This document shows positions 51,282 to 63,500 of a stretch of 64,000 nt of DNA, piece by piece. How positions within the stretch are numbered: position 1 is the first letter of the stretch; each line of letters starts with the position of its first letter. The position numbers and the translations under genes are program-made. The notes under the pieces are model-generated. The model saw only the letters and a program-made list of their open reading frames with translations, was not told where the DNA came from and did not search any database. The stretch comes from Bacteroidota bacterium (GTDB taxonomy: Bacteria; Bacteroidota; Bacteroidia; AKYH767-A; OLB10), in the NCBI GenBank assembly GCA_016714535.1, contig JADKDR010000002.1, positions 564,417 through 628,416 on the forward strand, given 5' to 3'.

Positions 51282-51860
51282 ATGGATGTAATAAAAAGAC
51301 GTATTGCCATATTTGCTTCTGGTAGCGGAAGTAATGCCGAAAATATAATCAACTATGCAAACGTACATCAGTGGCCTGTTACTTTTTTTATTTATACCGA
51401 AAATAAAAATGCCGGAGTGATAGAACGTGCATTGCGCCTCAATGTTGTTTGCAAATTGTTTTCAATGGATGATTTTAAAAGGGATGCATTGCTTAGTGAA
51501 TTGCGCGAGTTAAAAATTGATCTGATTGTGTTGGCAGGTTTTTTAAAATTAATGCCCGATCATTTTATAACTACTTTTAAGCAAAGGATAGTGAATATAC
51601 ACCCGGCATTGTTGCCTAAGTATGGTGGTAAGGGAATGTATGGCATGCATGTGCATAAAGCGGTAAAGGCCCATAATGAAACCGAAACCGGTATTACCAT
51701 TCATTTTGTAAATGCTCAGTATGATGAGGGTGAAATTATTATGCAAGAAAAAATCGGAATTGACGCTGACGATAGCCCGGAGCAAATTGCAGCCAAGGTT
51801 CATCAATTGGAGTATAAATATTATCCCAAGGCAATTTCAAAAATTTTAAAATTCGATTAA
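51282..51860 (+). CDS. purN: Phosphoribosylglycinamide formyltransferase
   Basis: 192 residues. FASGSGSNAENIINY at the N-terminus binds GAR phosphate, LAGFLKLMPDHFI and NIHPALLPKYGG carry the catalytic Asn/His, and TGITIHFVNAQYDEGEII supplies the catalytic Asp region. It transfers a formyl group from 10-formyl-THF to GAR in purine synthesis. A possible -7 element TAGCTTTG lies at 51248-51255. The cysteine desulfurase gene follows after 11 bases. Confidence 0.95.
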   Translation: MDVIKRRIAIFASGSGSNAENIINYANVHQWPVTFFIYTENKNAGVIERALRLNVVCKLFSMDDFKRDALLSELRELKIDLIVLAGFLKLMPDHFITTFKQRIVNIHPALLPKYGGKGMYGMHVHKAVKAHNETETGITIHFVNAQYDEGEIIMQEKIGIDADDSPEQIAAKVHQLEYKYYPKAISKILKFD

Positions 51861-51871
51861 GCACCAAAGCA

Positions 51872-53017
51872 ATGCCACAAGGTGAACTCATATATTTAGA
51901 CAACAATGCCACTACACGAGTTGATGAAGAAGTACTCAATGCCATGCTTCCATTCTTTACCGAACATTATGGTAATGCATCGAGTGCCTTACATCAATAT
52001 GGTTGGCGTGCAGCCGAAGCAGTAAAGATTGCGCGCGAACAAACAGCTTCGATACTTAGTGTAACGCCCGAAGAAATTTATTTTACAGCCTCGGCAACAG
52101 AAGCCATTAATATGGCTTTGGTTGGGTTACATGCACAATACAGCGCTAAGCGAAACAAAATTGTAACCGTGAAAACTGAGCACAAGGCAGTTTTAGAGAC
52201 CTGCATTTTTCTGCAACAGATGGGTGCCGAAATAATTTTTTTGGATGTGAACCGCCAAGGATTGATTGATATAAAGGAACTGGAAAAAACAGTTGATGAT
52301 AAAACAAGTGCTGTTTGCATCATGTGGGCAAATAATGAAACCGGTGTGTTGCAACCATTGGCAGCATTTGCCGATATAGCACACAGGCATGGCGCCATAT
52401 TTATGAGTGATACCACACAAGCAATAGGCAAAGTAAGAGTTGATTTAAATGAAATGGGAGTTGATATTGCCTGCGTATCGGCACATAAATTTTATGGCCC
52501 CAAAGGAGTTGGAGCCATTTACCTGAGACGAAAAAATCCAAGAGTGATATTGCCCACCTTTATATATGGCGGTGGTCAGGAAAGCAAATTACGCGCGGGC
52601 ACATTAAATGTGCCCGGAATTGTTGGTTTAGGAAAAGCCTGCGAAGTAGCGATGGGTCATCTTTGGAATTATGGAGCTGATATGTCGCGGCTACGAATAG
52701 CATTAGAGCAACAATTATGTGCCAATCATCACGCTTTTGTAAATGGTACCATGCGAGACCGGCTGCCCAATACATCAAACATTTGCCTTCAATCGTTGGC
52801 TATTCGAAATAAAATTTCGGCAATGTCGCATCTGGCAATAAGCACAGGGTCAGCTTGTGCTTCGGCTTTAGCAGAGCCCTCCCATGTGCTGCTGGCAATG
52901 GGGCTGAGTAATGACGAAGCATTTAATTCGATACGATTTAGCTTTGGCAGATATAATACAATGGAGGAAGTACGGATTGTAACCGATTTTTTTAATAATC
53001 TTGTTCCATCTGCATGA
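51872..53017 (+). CDS. Cysteine desulfurase (NifS/IscS-like)
   Basis: 381 residues. Starts IYLDNNATTRVDEEVLNAMLPFF, the typical class V aminotransferase opening. The PLP lysine is in SAHKFYGPKGVGA (about 200) and the sulfur-carrying Cys in ISTGSACASALAEPSHVL (about 325). The loop around the Cys and RAGTLNVPGIVGLGKA point to the NifS/IscS branch rather than SufS. It makes alanine and persulfide sulfur from cysteine for Fe-S or tRNA thiolation. It follows purN closely, but an IscU-type partner is not adjacent. Confidence 0.92.
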   Translation: MPQGELIYLDNNATTRVDEEVLNAMLPFFTEHYGNASSALHQYGWRAAEAVKIAREQTASILSVTPEEIYFTASATEAINMALVGLHAQYSAKRNKIVTVKTEHKAVLETCIFLQQMGAEIIFLDVNRQGLIDIKELEKTVDDKTSAVCIMWANNETGVLQPLAAFADIAHRHGAIFMSDTTQAIGKVRVDLNEMGVDIACVSAHKFYGPKGVGAIYLRRKNPRVILPTFIYGGGQESKLRAGTLNVPGIVGLGKACEVAMGHLWNYGADMSRLRIALEQQLCANHHAFVNGTMRDRLPNTSNICLQSLAIRNKISAMSHLAISTGSACASALAEPSHVLLAMGLSNDEAFNSIRFSFGRYNTMEEVRIVTDFFNNLVPSA

Positions 53018-53061
53018 TAATTGGAGCATATAAAAATATGCTCACGGCAAATAATTAAGCT

Positions 53062-54667
53062 ATGAAGAAAATTTTCCTTTTTACGTTGTTAACAGTTGCT
53101 GTATACCAAGTGGTGGCTCAGGACCATTACATTCCATTGGCAAGTATGATACATCAGCGTTTTGAAGCTCCCGCCAATCGGGTTGGAAGTACCGTACATA
53201 CGGCCATCAAGCCCTGGCGCAGTGGCGAGCTAAAAGCCATGTGCAATACCGACTCCATATTATTTCAAGAGGTTACTCTGCGGGGAATAACCAACACCAA
53301 AGTGGGCAACCGCATTTTTAACCAACCTTTGTTTAGTGTACAGGGAGAAGATTATGTGTTGAGGCTAAATCCTGTTGTAGATTTTTCTTTTACCCGCGAG
53401 CAGGAGTTTAATCGGAATTTGTTGATTTTTTCGCGTGGCCTGCAAGTGCAGGGCACGATAGGCAAGGGCTTTTCGTTCTATTCGCAGTTTAACGAGAATC
53501 AAAATGAATACCCTGCGTATATTGACGACTTTATTCGTTTACGAAGAGTTGTGCCGGGCTTAACACGCGCTAAAGATGGCGATGGAAAAAAAGATTTTGC
53601 CTGGTCAAGTGGCACCATTTCTTATTCACTCAAAAAGTATTTCAACTTTCAATTCGGCCACGATAAAAATTTTATTGGTGATGGATACCGGAGTATGTTG
53701 CTTAGCGACTATGCCCCTAATTATCCGTTCCTGAAAATCAATACCACTATATGGAAAATTAAGTACATGAATCTATATAGTGTTATGCAGGATATTAATA
53801 TTAAACCTCCGGCCAACTACAACGAAGAGGATTTTAGTTTCCGAAAAAAAGTACTCCTCAACCCATTATTTAAGCATTCAAATTGGGAAACATGTAACCT
53901 TCGGAATTTTAGAAGGTGTGGTTTGGCAACACGATTCTATTCGTGCTAAAGGATTTGATATTAATTATATCAATCCGTTTATTTTCTTCCGACCTGTAGA
54001 GTTTTCAATGGGTTCGGCCGACAATGCCTTTATGGGATTTAATATTAGTGCAAAAATTAATAGCCATCATAGTATATATGCACAGTTACTTATTGATGAT
54101 TTAAATGTAAAACTGTTAAAGTCTAAGCCGGGTTATTACGGAAATAAATTTGCTGGGCAATTTGGATACAAAGCCACAGAACCTTTTAAAGTTAAAAATT
54201 TATTTTTCCTCACAGAAATAAATGCGGCCACTCCTTATACCTATCAACACCGTTCGCGAATAACCAACTATGCACATTATAATATGGAATTGGCTCACCC
54301 CTTGGGAGCCAACTTTTTGGAGCACGTGGTTATTTTGCAATATCAATACAAACGTTTCCATGTGATGGGTAAGAACACGTATGCTGAAACCGGCCGCGAC
54401 ACAGGCAATGTAAATTTTGGAAGCGATGTATTTAAAAGCTACTATTCCCCTTATCTGCTTACCGGCAACAAGTTTTTGCAAGGCAATCGTACACGCATAA
54501 TTCAGCCGCAATTGATACTGTCTTATATCGTAAATCCGTCCTATAGCCTGCGTGCATTTTTTTCTGTAGCAGCAAGAATGTATTCAGATATCAACCAAAG
54601 CAACCGAAGCATGTTTATATCTTTTGGCATAAAAACTGATATAGGTAATTTCTATTCCGATTTTTAG
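53062..54667 (+). pseudogene. Outer-membrane barrel, Wzi/capsule-assembly-like, broken by one base
   Basis: The first frame (from 53062) has signal peptide MKKIFLFTLLTVAVYQVVAQ and amphipathic strands (VLRLNPVVDFSFTREQEFNRN, FNFQFGHDKNFIGDGYRSMLLSDYAPNYPFLKI). It breaks in seven A at 53844-53850. The second frame continues to 54667 (HYLSIQIGKHVTFGILEGVVWQ, INPFIFFRPVEFSMGSADNAFMG, ending NFYSDF). Six A would give a 534-residue protein with ...FRKKYSSTHYLS. The GHDKNFIGDGYRS block matches the Bacteroidota capsule-assembly Wzi-like family. It lies directly upstream of a WecA/MraY-type transferase, consistent with surface glycan assembly. The frameshift may be a read error. Confidence 0.75.
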
Positions 54668-54858
54668 TACTTTTGAAATCGGATATGCCTGCTTGACTCA
54701 ATTTAGGTTTTTCGCCCAAATGTGTAGCAAATTTTAAGCGATAAAATTCGCCACTAAATTTTTAACAATACATTTGCCGCAATTCACCTATAGAATCTTA
54801 ACGGTTGCAGTACCGAGATTACAGGTGTGATAATCTAAAAACTGCACAACTGCCACTT

Positions 54859-55932
54859 ATGATAAATATTGTTTTTGCTTCGATTACTGCTTTTATCATC
54901 ACCTTTTTGGCGATACCTGCTGTAATTAAAATAGCTGACATAAAAGGATTGTATGATGTTCCCGGTGGGCGTAAGAAGCACAAAGCTTCTATACCGCGCC
55001 TTGGAGGCATTGCCATCTTTGCGGGAGCTGTTTTCTCATTTTCTTTTTGGTCAGCCTTGTTGAGTTACGAACCCATTCAATACCTTATTTCGGCATTAAT
55101 AGTTATGTTTTTTATTGGCATTAAGGATGACATAATTGAAATGCCGGCAAGTAAAAAATTTATTGGGCAATCAATTGCAGCGCTTATCGTGGTTCTGTTT
55201 GCCGATGTGCGCATTACAAGCCTTTGCGGGGTATTTGGTATTTATGATATACCATATTATATAAGTGCACCTTTTAGTTTTTTTGTAATAATTTTGATAG
55301 TAAACTCATTTAACCTGGTAGATGGGGTTGATGGGTTGGCAGGAGGCTTAGGGGCGATTGCCTCTTTTACTTTTGGGCTTTGGTTTTTTAACTACGATCA
55401 AATTCCGCTAAGCATTTTGGCTTTCTCTGTTTTTTCTGCTTTGTTGGCATTTTTGTCTTATAATTTTGCCCCTGCAAAAATTTTTATGGGCGATACAGGC
55501 TCGCTTGTGGTTGGGCTTATACTGTCAGTACTGGCAATTAACTTTGTCGAATTAAGTTTCAATGCCTTGCCATATTCATTTCCTTTCCGTTCAAGTCCTG
55601 CTATGGCTATTGCAATTTTGATGATTCCGCTGTTTGACACGGTTCGTATTTTTATTGTTCGCTTATTTCATAAGCGTTCACCATTTGGTGCCGACCGCAA
55701 TCATATGCATCACATCTTATCCGATATGGGCTGCTCGCATCGCGACATTTCAATAATCTTATATTCGGTAAACATTGGTTTTATTATTCTTGCCCTGGGG
55801 CTCCGTAATATCAGTAGTTTAATGCTTTTAATTATACTTATGGGTACAGCTATTTTCTTAAGCTTTATGCCTTTTATTATTAAGTATTTTCACAAGTCGG
55901 GTAATTACAACATCAAGGTATTTAAGCATTAA
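54859..55932 (+). CDS. Undecaprenyl-phosphate sugar-1-phosphate transferase (MraY/WecA family)
   Basis: 357 residues from the Met at 54859 (MINIVFASITAFIITFLAIP). The frame is open 18 codons further upstream, but the first membrane helix starts at this Met. About ten membrane helices. Family motifs are GIKDDII, NSFNLVDGVDGLAGG (catalytic Asp region), PAKIFMGDTGSLVVG and RNHMHHIL. It transfers a sugar-1-phosphate from UDP-sugar (probably GlcNAc) to undecaprenyl phosphate, the first step of O-antigen, capsule or wall glycan synthesis. Confidence 0.9.
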   Translation: MINIVFASITAFIITFLAIPAVIKIADIKGLYDVPGGRKKHKASIPRLGGIAIFAGAVFSFSFWSALLSYEPIQYLISALIVMFFIGIKDDIIEMPASKKFIGQSIAALIVVLFADVRITSLCGVFGIYDIPYYISAPFSFFVIILIVNSFNLVDGVDGLAGGLGAIASFTFGLWFFNYDQIPLSILAFSVFSALLAFLSYNFAPAKIFMGDTGSLVVGLILSVLAINFVELSFNALPYSFPFRSSPAMAIAILMIPLFDTVRIFIVRLFHKRSPFGADRNHMHHILSDMGCSHRDISIILYSVNIGFIILALGLRNISSLMLLIILMGTAIFLSFMPFIIKYFHKSGNYNIKVFKH

Positions 55933-56021
55933 TTTCTTTTTCTACCTCCCACCTTCTTCTTAGCATAAATATTTCATTTAGAAACACGTCCAATTAATTT
56001 CTACTTTTACGCCATTCCACT

Positions 56022-56993
56022 ATGGCTAAAGCAAAATATTATTTTAATCCGAATACACTAAAGTACGAGAAGGTAATTATCGGTTTGCGAAAAAAAATGT
56101 TTCGCGTTATCGGTTTTATTGCTTCGGCTATGGTGTTTGCTACCTTTATCGTTTATCTTGCTTACAATTTTTTTGACTCTCCCAAGGAGAAACAACTGAA
56201 GCGCGAAATAGAAAAACTTACCGATCAGTATGATCAATTAAGCAACCGCATTAAAATTTCGGAACGGGTGTTGCTAGACCTTGAATCGCGTGACGATAAT
56301 ATTTACCGTGTAATTTTTGAATCGGAGCCTGTGCCCAGAAGTATGCGCATGGCGGGTTTTGGTGGAGTAAATCGCTATAAGGAGTTGCAAGGTTTTGATA
56401 ATGCCGACCTCATGAGCAACGTTAGTAAGCAAATGGATATACTCGAGAAGAAAATTTACGTTCAGTCAAAATCATTTGACGAAGTTTTTGAACGTGCAAA
56501 AAATAAAACAAGCATGCTGGCGCATATTCCCGGTATACAACCTGTAAAAAATGATGGACGTAGTTTGCTTGTCAGTGGATTCGGGTACCGAATACACCCC
56601 ATTTATAAAACATCGATGATGCACACGGGCATCGACTTTTCTGCGCCCATGGGTACAGCTATCTATGCAACGGGCGATGGTGTGGTTGAGCAAGTTTTGT
56701 TTGATGGCCGGGGTTATGGCAATCATGTTATAATCAATCATGGTTTTGGCTACACCACGTTGTATGGACATATGAGTAAAATATTGGTACGCAGAGGTCA
56801 GAAAATAAAGCGTGGCGATAAAATAGGATTAGTAGGCAGTACAGGCGCTTCTACAGCTCCCCATTGTCATTACGAAGTTATTAAAGATGGCAAAAAAATT
56901 GATCCGGTTAATTTCTTTTACAACGACCTTACCCCCGAGCAGTATCAACTTGTTATAGAACTGGCAAGGCTCGAAAATCAATCGTTTGATTAA
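56022..56993 (+). CDS. M23-family (LytM) metallopeptidase, membrane-anchored
   Basis: 323 residues. A cytoplasmic start, one membrane segment at about 29-50 (FIASAMVFATFIVYLAY), a coiled coil at about 60-95 (KQLKREIEKLTDQYDQLSNRI), and a C-terminal LytM domain. The Zn ligands are the His and Asp of MHTGIDFSAPMG and the last His of PHCHYEVI; the GHMSK His is the catalytic one. All are present, so it should be an active peptidoglycan endopeptidase rather than an EnvC-like activator. The MerR gene follows 11 bases later, an arrangement conserved in many Bacteroidota. Confidence 0.92.
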   Translation: MAKAKYYFNPNTLKYEKVIIGLRKKMFRVIGFIASAMVFATFIVYLAYNFFDSPKEKQLKREIEKLTDQYDQLSNRIKISERVLLDLESRDDNIYRVIFESEPVPRSMRMAGFGGVNRYKELQGFDNADLMSNVSKQMDILEKKIYVQSKSFDEVFERAKNKTSMLAHIPGIQPVKNDGRSLLVSGFGYRIHPIYKTSMMHTGIDFSAPMGTAIYATGDGVVEQVLFDGRGYGNHVIINHGFGYTTLYGHMSKILVRRGQKIKRGDKIGLVGSTGASTAPHCHYEVIKDGKKIDPVNFFYNDLTPEQYQLVIELARLENQSFD

Positions 56994-57004
56994 TCAACTA
57001 TGCT

Positions 57005-57340
57005 ATGCCTTTAAAAGATAAGGAAATAGAGAAAATGTTCTATTCAATTGGTGAAGTTGCCGAGATGTTTCAGGTGAATACATCGCTTATACGTTATTAC
57101 GAAAATGAATTTGAACAATTGCATCCTGCTAAATCAACCAAAGGCAACCGACAGTTTACAAAGAATGATATCGAAACATTGAAACTGATTTTTCAATTGA
57201 TAAATGAAAATGGCTATACCATACCAGGTGCACGCAATTACCTTAAAGCCAATTATCAAACTGCACGTGCCAAGCAACAACAGCTAAATATATTGACCGA
57301 ACTCAAACAGTTTTTGATTGATTTAAAAGGGCAGTTGTGA
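57005..57340 (+). CDS. MerR-family transcriptional regulator
   Basis: 111 residues: winged helix-turn-helix YSIGEVAEMFQVNTSLIRYYENEFEQLHP...KGNRQFTKNDIETLKLI, then a short dimerisation helix. There is no effector domain and no Cys cluster, so it is not a metal sensor. It probably regulates its own operon with the upstream peptidase; the target is unknown. Confidence 0.9.
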   Translation: MPLKDKEIEKMFYSIGEVAEMFQVNTSLIRYYENEFEQLHPAKSTKGNRQFTKNDIETLKLIFQLINENGYTIPGARNYLKANYQTARAKQQQLNILTELKQFLIDLKGQL

Positions 57341-57592
57341 TTGGCTTTATTCCAATATCAGCTGTTCTTTAAACTTTTAGTGGGACTGTCATAAAATAAA
57401 AAAAGTAGTAATATCATTTTTAGATAATTCTCTTAAACCAATGTGTTGTTCCCACTTAAGATTATTGTGCCAATCTTGTAAAGTTAAAAGCAATACAATT
57501 GAATAACTATCGCAAATGAAAAATTAATTTTATGCTCTGATACTACCCTTTTTTCTTATTATTGCATTCAAGACCACTTAAAGACCGCAACA

Positions 57593-60500
57593 ATGACAAC
57601 AATACAACAAATTTTTAAAAAAAGTTTGGTCTGTTTCTTTGCGTTTATTCTATTCAGCAATTTGCAAGCACAAATAAATTGTACGGTTACGGTGCTTGAT
57701 ACTACTCTTGCTGCATGCAATTCAACAAAGCTACGCTTTCAATTTTATAGTACATCACCTGATACCATAACCTTTAATGCATCACTTGAAAATGATTCTA
57801 TTAGTTGTGCGGGTGCAGGTATTGCGCCTTTGTATTATAACCACGTTATTGATAGCAATGCTGCCTTTGTTGATACTGATACAGCGCAACAGAGCATTGT
57901 TTTTTTTATTGATAGTGGCATTAGCTGGATTGAACTGGACCTATACATTGATTGTAGTTTGTTTAGTATCTCGTCTGAAATAAATGTATTTCAAACATTA
58001 TTTGCTGCTAATGATTCCATTACAGTTACTAATGGCGATAGCAATACATTCCTAATGCAAGGGGTTGATTTAATTTCGCTGCAACTGGATGGAAACAATA
58101 CAGAGTTTTGTACCGCATATAGAGAACCGGCTATCTTAACGCATACTTATATTAATTTTGGAAAAGCGCAAGCTAACATAGCATTTAATGCTTTTGTTAC
58201 TGACACCACTTACTGCAATACAGCCAGCCTGATTGCTATGGACTATAGCGTTGGAAGTGGAACATTTACAAGCTAAACTATGGGGTCAAGTGCAAGTATT
58301 ACTATAGGGCAGAATGACACGCTAATCATACGCGAACATATTTTGAGAGACACGTGTTTAAATAGTCCTTGCGATAACAATTTTATTTTCAGTTATCATT
58401 GCAATAATTGGTTGGTTGATAGCAGCATCTTTTGTAGCAATTGTATCAAGGTTGATACTTCTCAGTATCGAATTACATCTTGCGATGTACCAAAGTTGAA
58501 TTTAGTTAACCTGCATAACTCTAATTTATATAATCAAGAATTTAGTTGCTTCAACCGGAACAAAGTACAATGGCAATACAGGCTTACACATGACAGCACA
58601 AGTGTTGGAAGTATTGCGAAGCTATTAATTAATTTACATAATGGATTTCAAGATATAACCGGACCACTTTTACCTACAAGACTTTCGCTCATGCCGCTAA
58701 GTGATATAGCGTTGGATTGTAGGGGCTGTACTATTGACTCCGTAAGAACGCGAATAAATACGAACTCATTTTGCCAGGATAGCGTAAATGACAATGCAGA
58801 ATTTTACTATGCTTACCTATATGACTTTGATAAATTGGATACCGTATTTATAAATTTTACAACCTATCGCTGTGCTGCCGAAGTTGATACGGCACTAATA
58901 AATAGCGATAAGATATTGAATGACCGATTGCTTGGGTATGAAATATACAGCCCTTGCGACTTTGTAACAAGGCCACCGCTACTTGGACTTGATGTAAATG
59001 TTGAGGGGGTAGTACAATTTAGAGACCTTAGCTACCGATATAACTTTATTCCATTGATTAATAATTTGCAAGTTGATACCAATGGAGTTGGAGATAGTAC
59101 TGCGATGGAGATGCTCATGTTTAAGAGCCCATATAATAATGGCGTATATCAGTATTTAGGAGTAGATGGCACTATCACTAACATAGATAGTATGAACCCA
59201 CAAGGTTGGTTGCGCATGCAACTAAATTGTGTGCAAGGCATAAAGCCTGCCCATGATTCAACGTATATAGTAAGGGTTATATCAGACACCAGCAGTATGG
59301 TTATTTATCCAAGCTTTTATTACAGCAATGCCTACGACAGTTGTGCCAACAACCAGAGTAATTATTATTTTGCATTAACCCCCAACATCTTACATGCGCT
59401 TATAGATGGAAAAATAAAAACAATATTATATGCGTGTTGCGATATTAAACCAGGCTCGCAAAAAGCGAGCATGAGCTTACACATACTGCCTAATCCCGAT
59501 AGTTGCTTTACCTTGTTGCCAACCGATACCATAACACCGCCTATATTAAGCGATACGCTGCAAGCCTATATCCCTTTGGTAGGTGTAGAACAAGCATACC
59601 ATGTACACTGTCCGGGTTGCAAGGCACCGGGCATTATTGTTGACGACTACAAATTAAGGCGCACTAACCTTGGCTTACGAGATAGCGATAATAATGGTGT
59701 GGCAGATAGTGGAGCTTTTTCAATAACTAAAGGCGATAGCTATTATAATGCAAATAAGAACTTGTTGCAATTGCACAACAGTGCCTTTGGCGATAAACTT
59801 GTAGAAACACAAATTGCACGCTTTAATGATGGCGTACCAAGCAAAGGCGGATATAGCTATCAACAGATGTTGGATTTAAATGCACCGCTCGATTATCTAA
59901 ATTTTGCAACCTCAATTCCTGAAGCACTTGAAACAATGATATTAAAGGTAGAGGGATTTGATTTTTATATTGATAGTATAGACACAACCGCAATTGGTGC
60001 TTGCACCGATTGTGGATTAATGGAAGCTGATTCAGTTTATTTTCGTACTATATTAAAACTAAGTGCTGATACCAATATACTACACAGCTTTTTGCAAACC
60101 GATACCACGCAAAATTTATTCTTTTATACATTTAGTACTGATGCTAATAAAGATAGTAATTTATTATCAGGCCACAATTACATTACAACAAATAATTTTG
60201 ATGGATTTTATCCTAACCAACGCTACCGCTTGCACGTGCGTTACGAAGTTTGCGGCACATTTGCAGCACCTGACAATCCGGGTAGCTTGGAGGATGTTTC
60301 GATAAAAGCAGATATAACCGCAGGCAGTTGGCTTACCGGAACGCAAATGACAATGAATGCACCATCTATTCATGGGCAAATGCCTAATGACACCATTGAG
60401 TTGCACGATACCTTATTTACTATATTGTATGCCGATACTCCGGCATATACTATCATAGATACAAATTTCACAAATCAATTTTTATTTTATTGTGAATGGA

Positions 60501-63500
60501 ATGGCAGCTTGCATTACTTTTTTGCACAGCAAAATTATTTTGACAGGATTCCTACTCAGAGCCAAACAAGTTGTGGCTATAACTTAAAAATAATTGACAA
60601 CCCTACCTTAGCAGGAAATTATTTAGATCCATATCCATATGAGTTTCATCCACCAGCATTCCGGTTACGTGATATCAAATTTTTGAATTTCCCCGGATAT
60701 GTACCCGATAGTGTAGCGGCTGTGCGTGAATTAATTGTTGGTAATAGCACACATACAACTGATACACTTATGCTTGGTGTAACGCCTGTTGGCAATATGT
60801 GGTTAATTGACAACAATGTACCAACCAATCATTGCCTTACCGAAGATTCCATACCTTATACCGATAGTACCATTTGGTTTGTAAATGAATTGAGCTACAG
60901 AACGTATTACTACATACATTATCAACCAGACTCTTGCCAGAGGTGGCTTAACATAGACGATGGCTTACTATGCCAGGCCCAAGCGTTGGTTGACAGCCTG
61001 CCTTGCATGGCATTAGCCAATTGCGAAAATACTTTTGCCTTAACCCGGACACACAATTTTAATGACAGTACACAATCAAATTTATCGTGTGCAATTGATA
61101 ACGCTGCAAATGATGTAGTAACAGGCACCAAATGTTGGCCTATCACATTTAATAACCAATACAAAATAGATATCCTCTATAGTGATACAACAGGTAATCA
61201 ACAAATCTCAAGCGGAGCAGCCCCTTTTGTATATCTATACCCGATGGATACTACACACTTTACCGGGTTTTATTGGGTAAGTGGTACCGATACTGTATGG
61301 CCTGTACAAGGGGTATTGCAGATTAACCGGGCTTTAGGATTTGCAATTAATACTACAGCAAGCGGCACACTTTGTGCCAATTATACTACCTGCTATGATA
61401 CAGCGGGATTGCACAGCACTCCCATTGCCTGGGGTTATGACTGCTATGGATGGCCTACCGCTAACACGGTAGCAACTAGTTGCGGCTACCATATTGATAC
61501 GCTCTTCAGTTATGTGTATGATGGTGACTTGAATGCTGAATATACTGATTCCTTGTACTATGGCAAGTGTACTCCATTTACGCAATCAGTAGCTTTTAGC
61601 ACTGCCTCCAATGCCTGCCTGCATGTGGATAGCGTAACACTAAATAACATACCACAAGGCTTTAACATAACCAATGTGGTAGCATATACAGCAACCGATA
61701 CAGTTCTACTACAAGGCAATGCAACATCATTTATGATAGGCGATTCCATTATGCACTTACTTGGTTACGCAGATAGTTTGCTATGCGATACCACATTAAA
61801 CATATCACTAACGTACGAACTTGCTTGTGCCCCCGCACCCACCAACAACCGCATACGCGTTACCTTACATACACATACGCCCTGTGGCGACTATGTTTTT
61901 GAAGAAAGCGGAGGTGGCTATTTTTTTTATAACGGTACTAATAATTGCACCGATTGCTTTACTATTACTAAAATGGCAAGCACCGCAAATATTAATGCGT
62001 ATGATACTATAACATATACCATTACTGTTACATCCAATAATGGTAGTACGCAGTTGGTGGTTGTTAGCGACTCCTTACCGCCCAACTTTACCGTCTTGCT
62101 TCCAAACCACTTGCCTGATACCTTGATTATGGCAGCACAGGATAGTGTAACATACACTGTGCAAGGATATTTTACACAAACAGGTAATTGCCCCTATACA
62201 TATAATTTTGCAAGTATTACCAATGGTAATGTAATCCTAAATGATAGTGTATGTGTTGAAGTTAATCCCATGTATATGACTGACACCACATTTACTATCG
62301 AAAATCAAAGCGTTAGCAGCAGCCTCCCGTCAAATTACTTTATTAATTCATCTCTTTATATTAATGGTACTTTAATAATAGACAACAGCGCTACCTTTGA
62401 TAACTGCAACATTTATGTGAGTGCCGGTGGGCAAATAATAATTGATGTGGGCAATAGCTTGAATATATCCAACACTACTATACAAGCTTGCGACAGTATG
62501 TAGTCTAGGATTTTACTTATTAGACAATACCAGCATAACTACAGAAAACGGCACTGTGATGCGCGATGCTAATGGTGCCATCGTTATATCTGAATTTTGC
62601 ATGGTGCAATGTGAGAATACTTTCTTTTATGATAATGTGAGAAGCATATATGTACCTGCTTCTTTTGACAGTATTGCCAAACATAATAATTACCTACGTG
62701 TGATAGGTTGTAAGTTTGGGATGGTTAGCCCTTCATTTAAACCGGACTACATAGGCCAACCATTACATGGTGCTGTACCGCTTGCTGGCATAGATATACA
62801 AGACATGGTAAGCACTATAGGCGACAATAACTATGCACACAATAGTTTTTTAATATGAACATAGGTATTGCAGCTTACAGAAGTGACCTTGTATGCAAGA
62901 ATAGTACTTTTACTAAAAATTAAACCAGATGCATTTTTATGCTAACAATTACGATGGTAAAGTGCCATGGTAGTATTGGGCAATTACAAAGTAACTGCCA
63001 GCCTCAATACCCAACCAATAAACAATGGAGGCTTTACCATTACTAATTACAAACGAGGTATTTATACCCGCTTGGCTAATAGCACAATTACCAGCTTGCG
63101 AATAGATAGTGTAATCACCGGGGCATATATATTGCAATGCGACAAACTAAAGCATTGCCACATTACAGATTGTGAAATTAATGCTACATACCGAGCCTTT
63201 AATTTTGTTGCTAACAACAGTGCCTCATTAGTAAAAGCAAACAATAACCGTATAACCATTAACGCCAATGCCGCTAATAGTGCCGGTATTGCGTTAGAAA
63301 TTTTATACAAGTAACAAGCAATCACCAAATTATAGAAAATACTATTACCATAACTAATGGGCTGTACGGCATATATTGCAACTACACACAAGCAGCCAAC
63401 ATAACAGGCAATACCGTTAGGTTGAAAAAAACGCAAAGCAACGCAACCATGTATGGCATAATGAATACCGCCAGCCGCAGTGCCAATGTTAGCTGCAACA

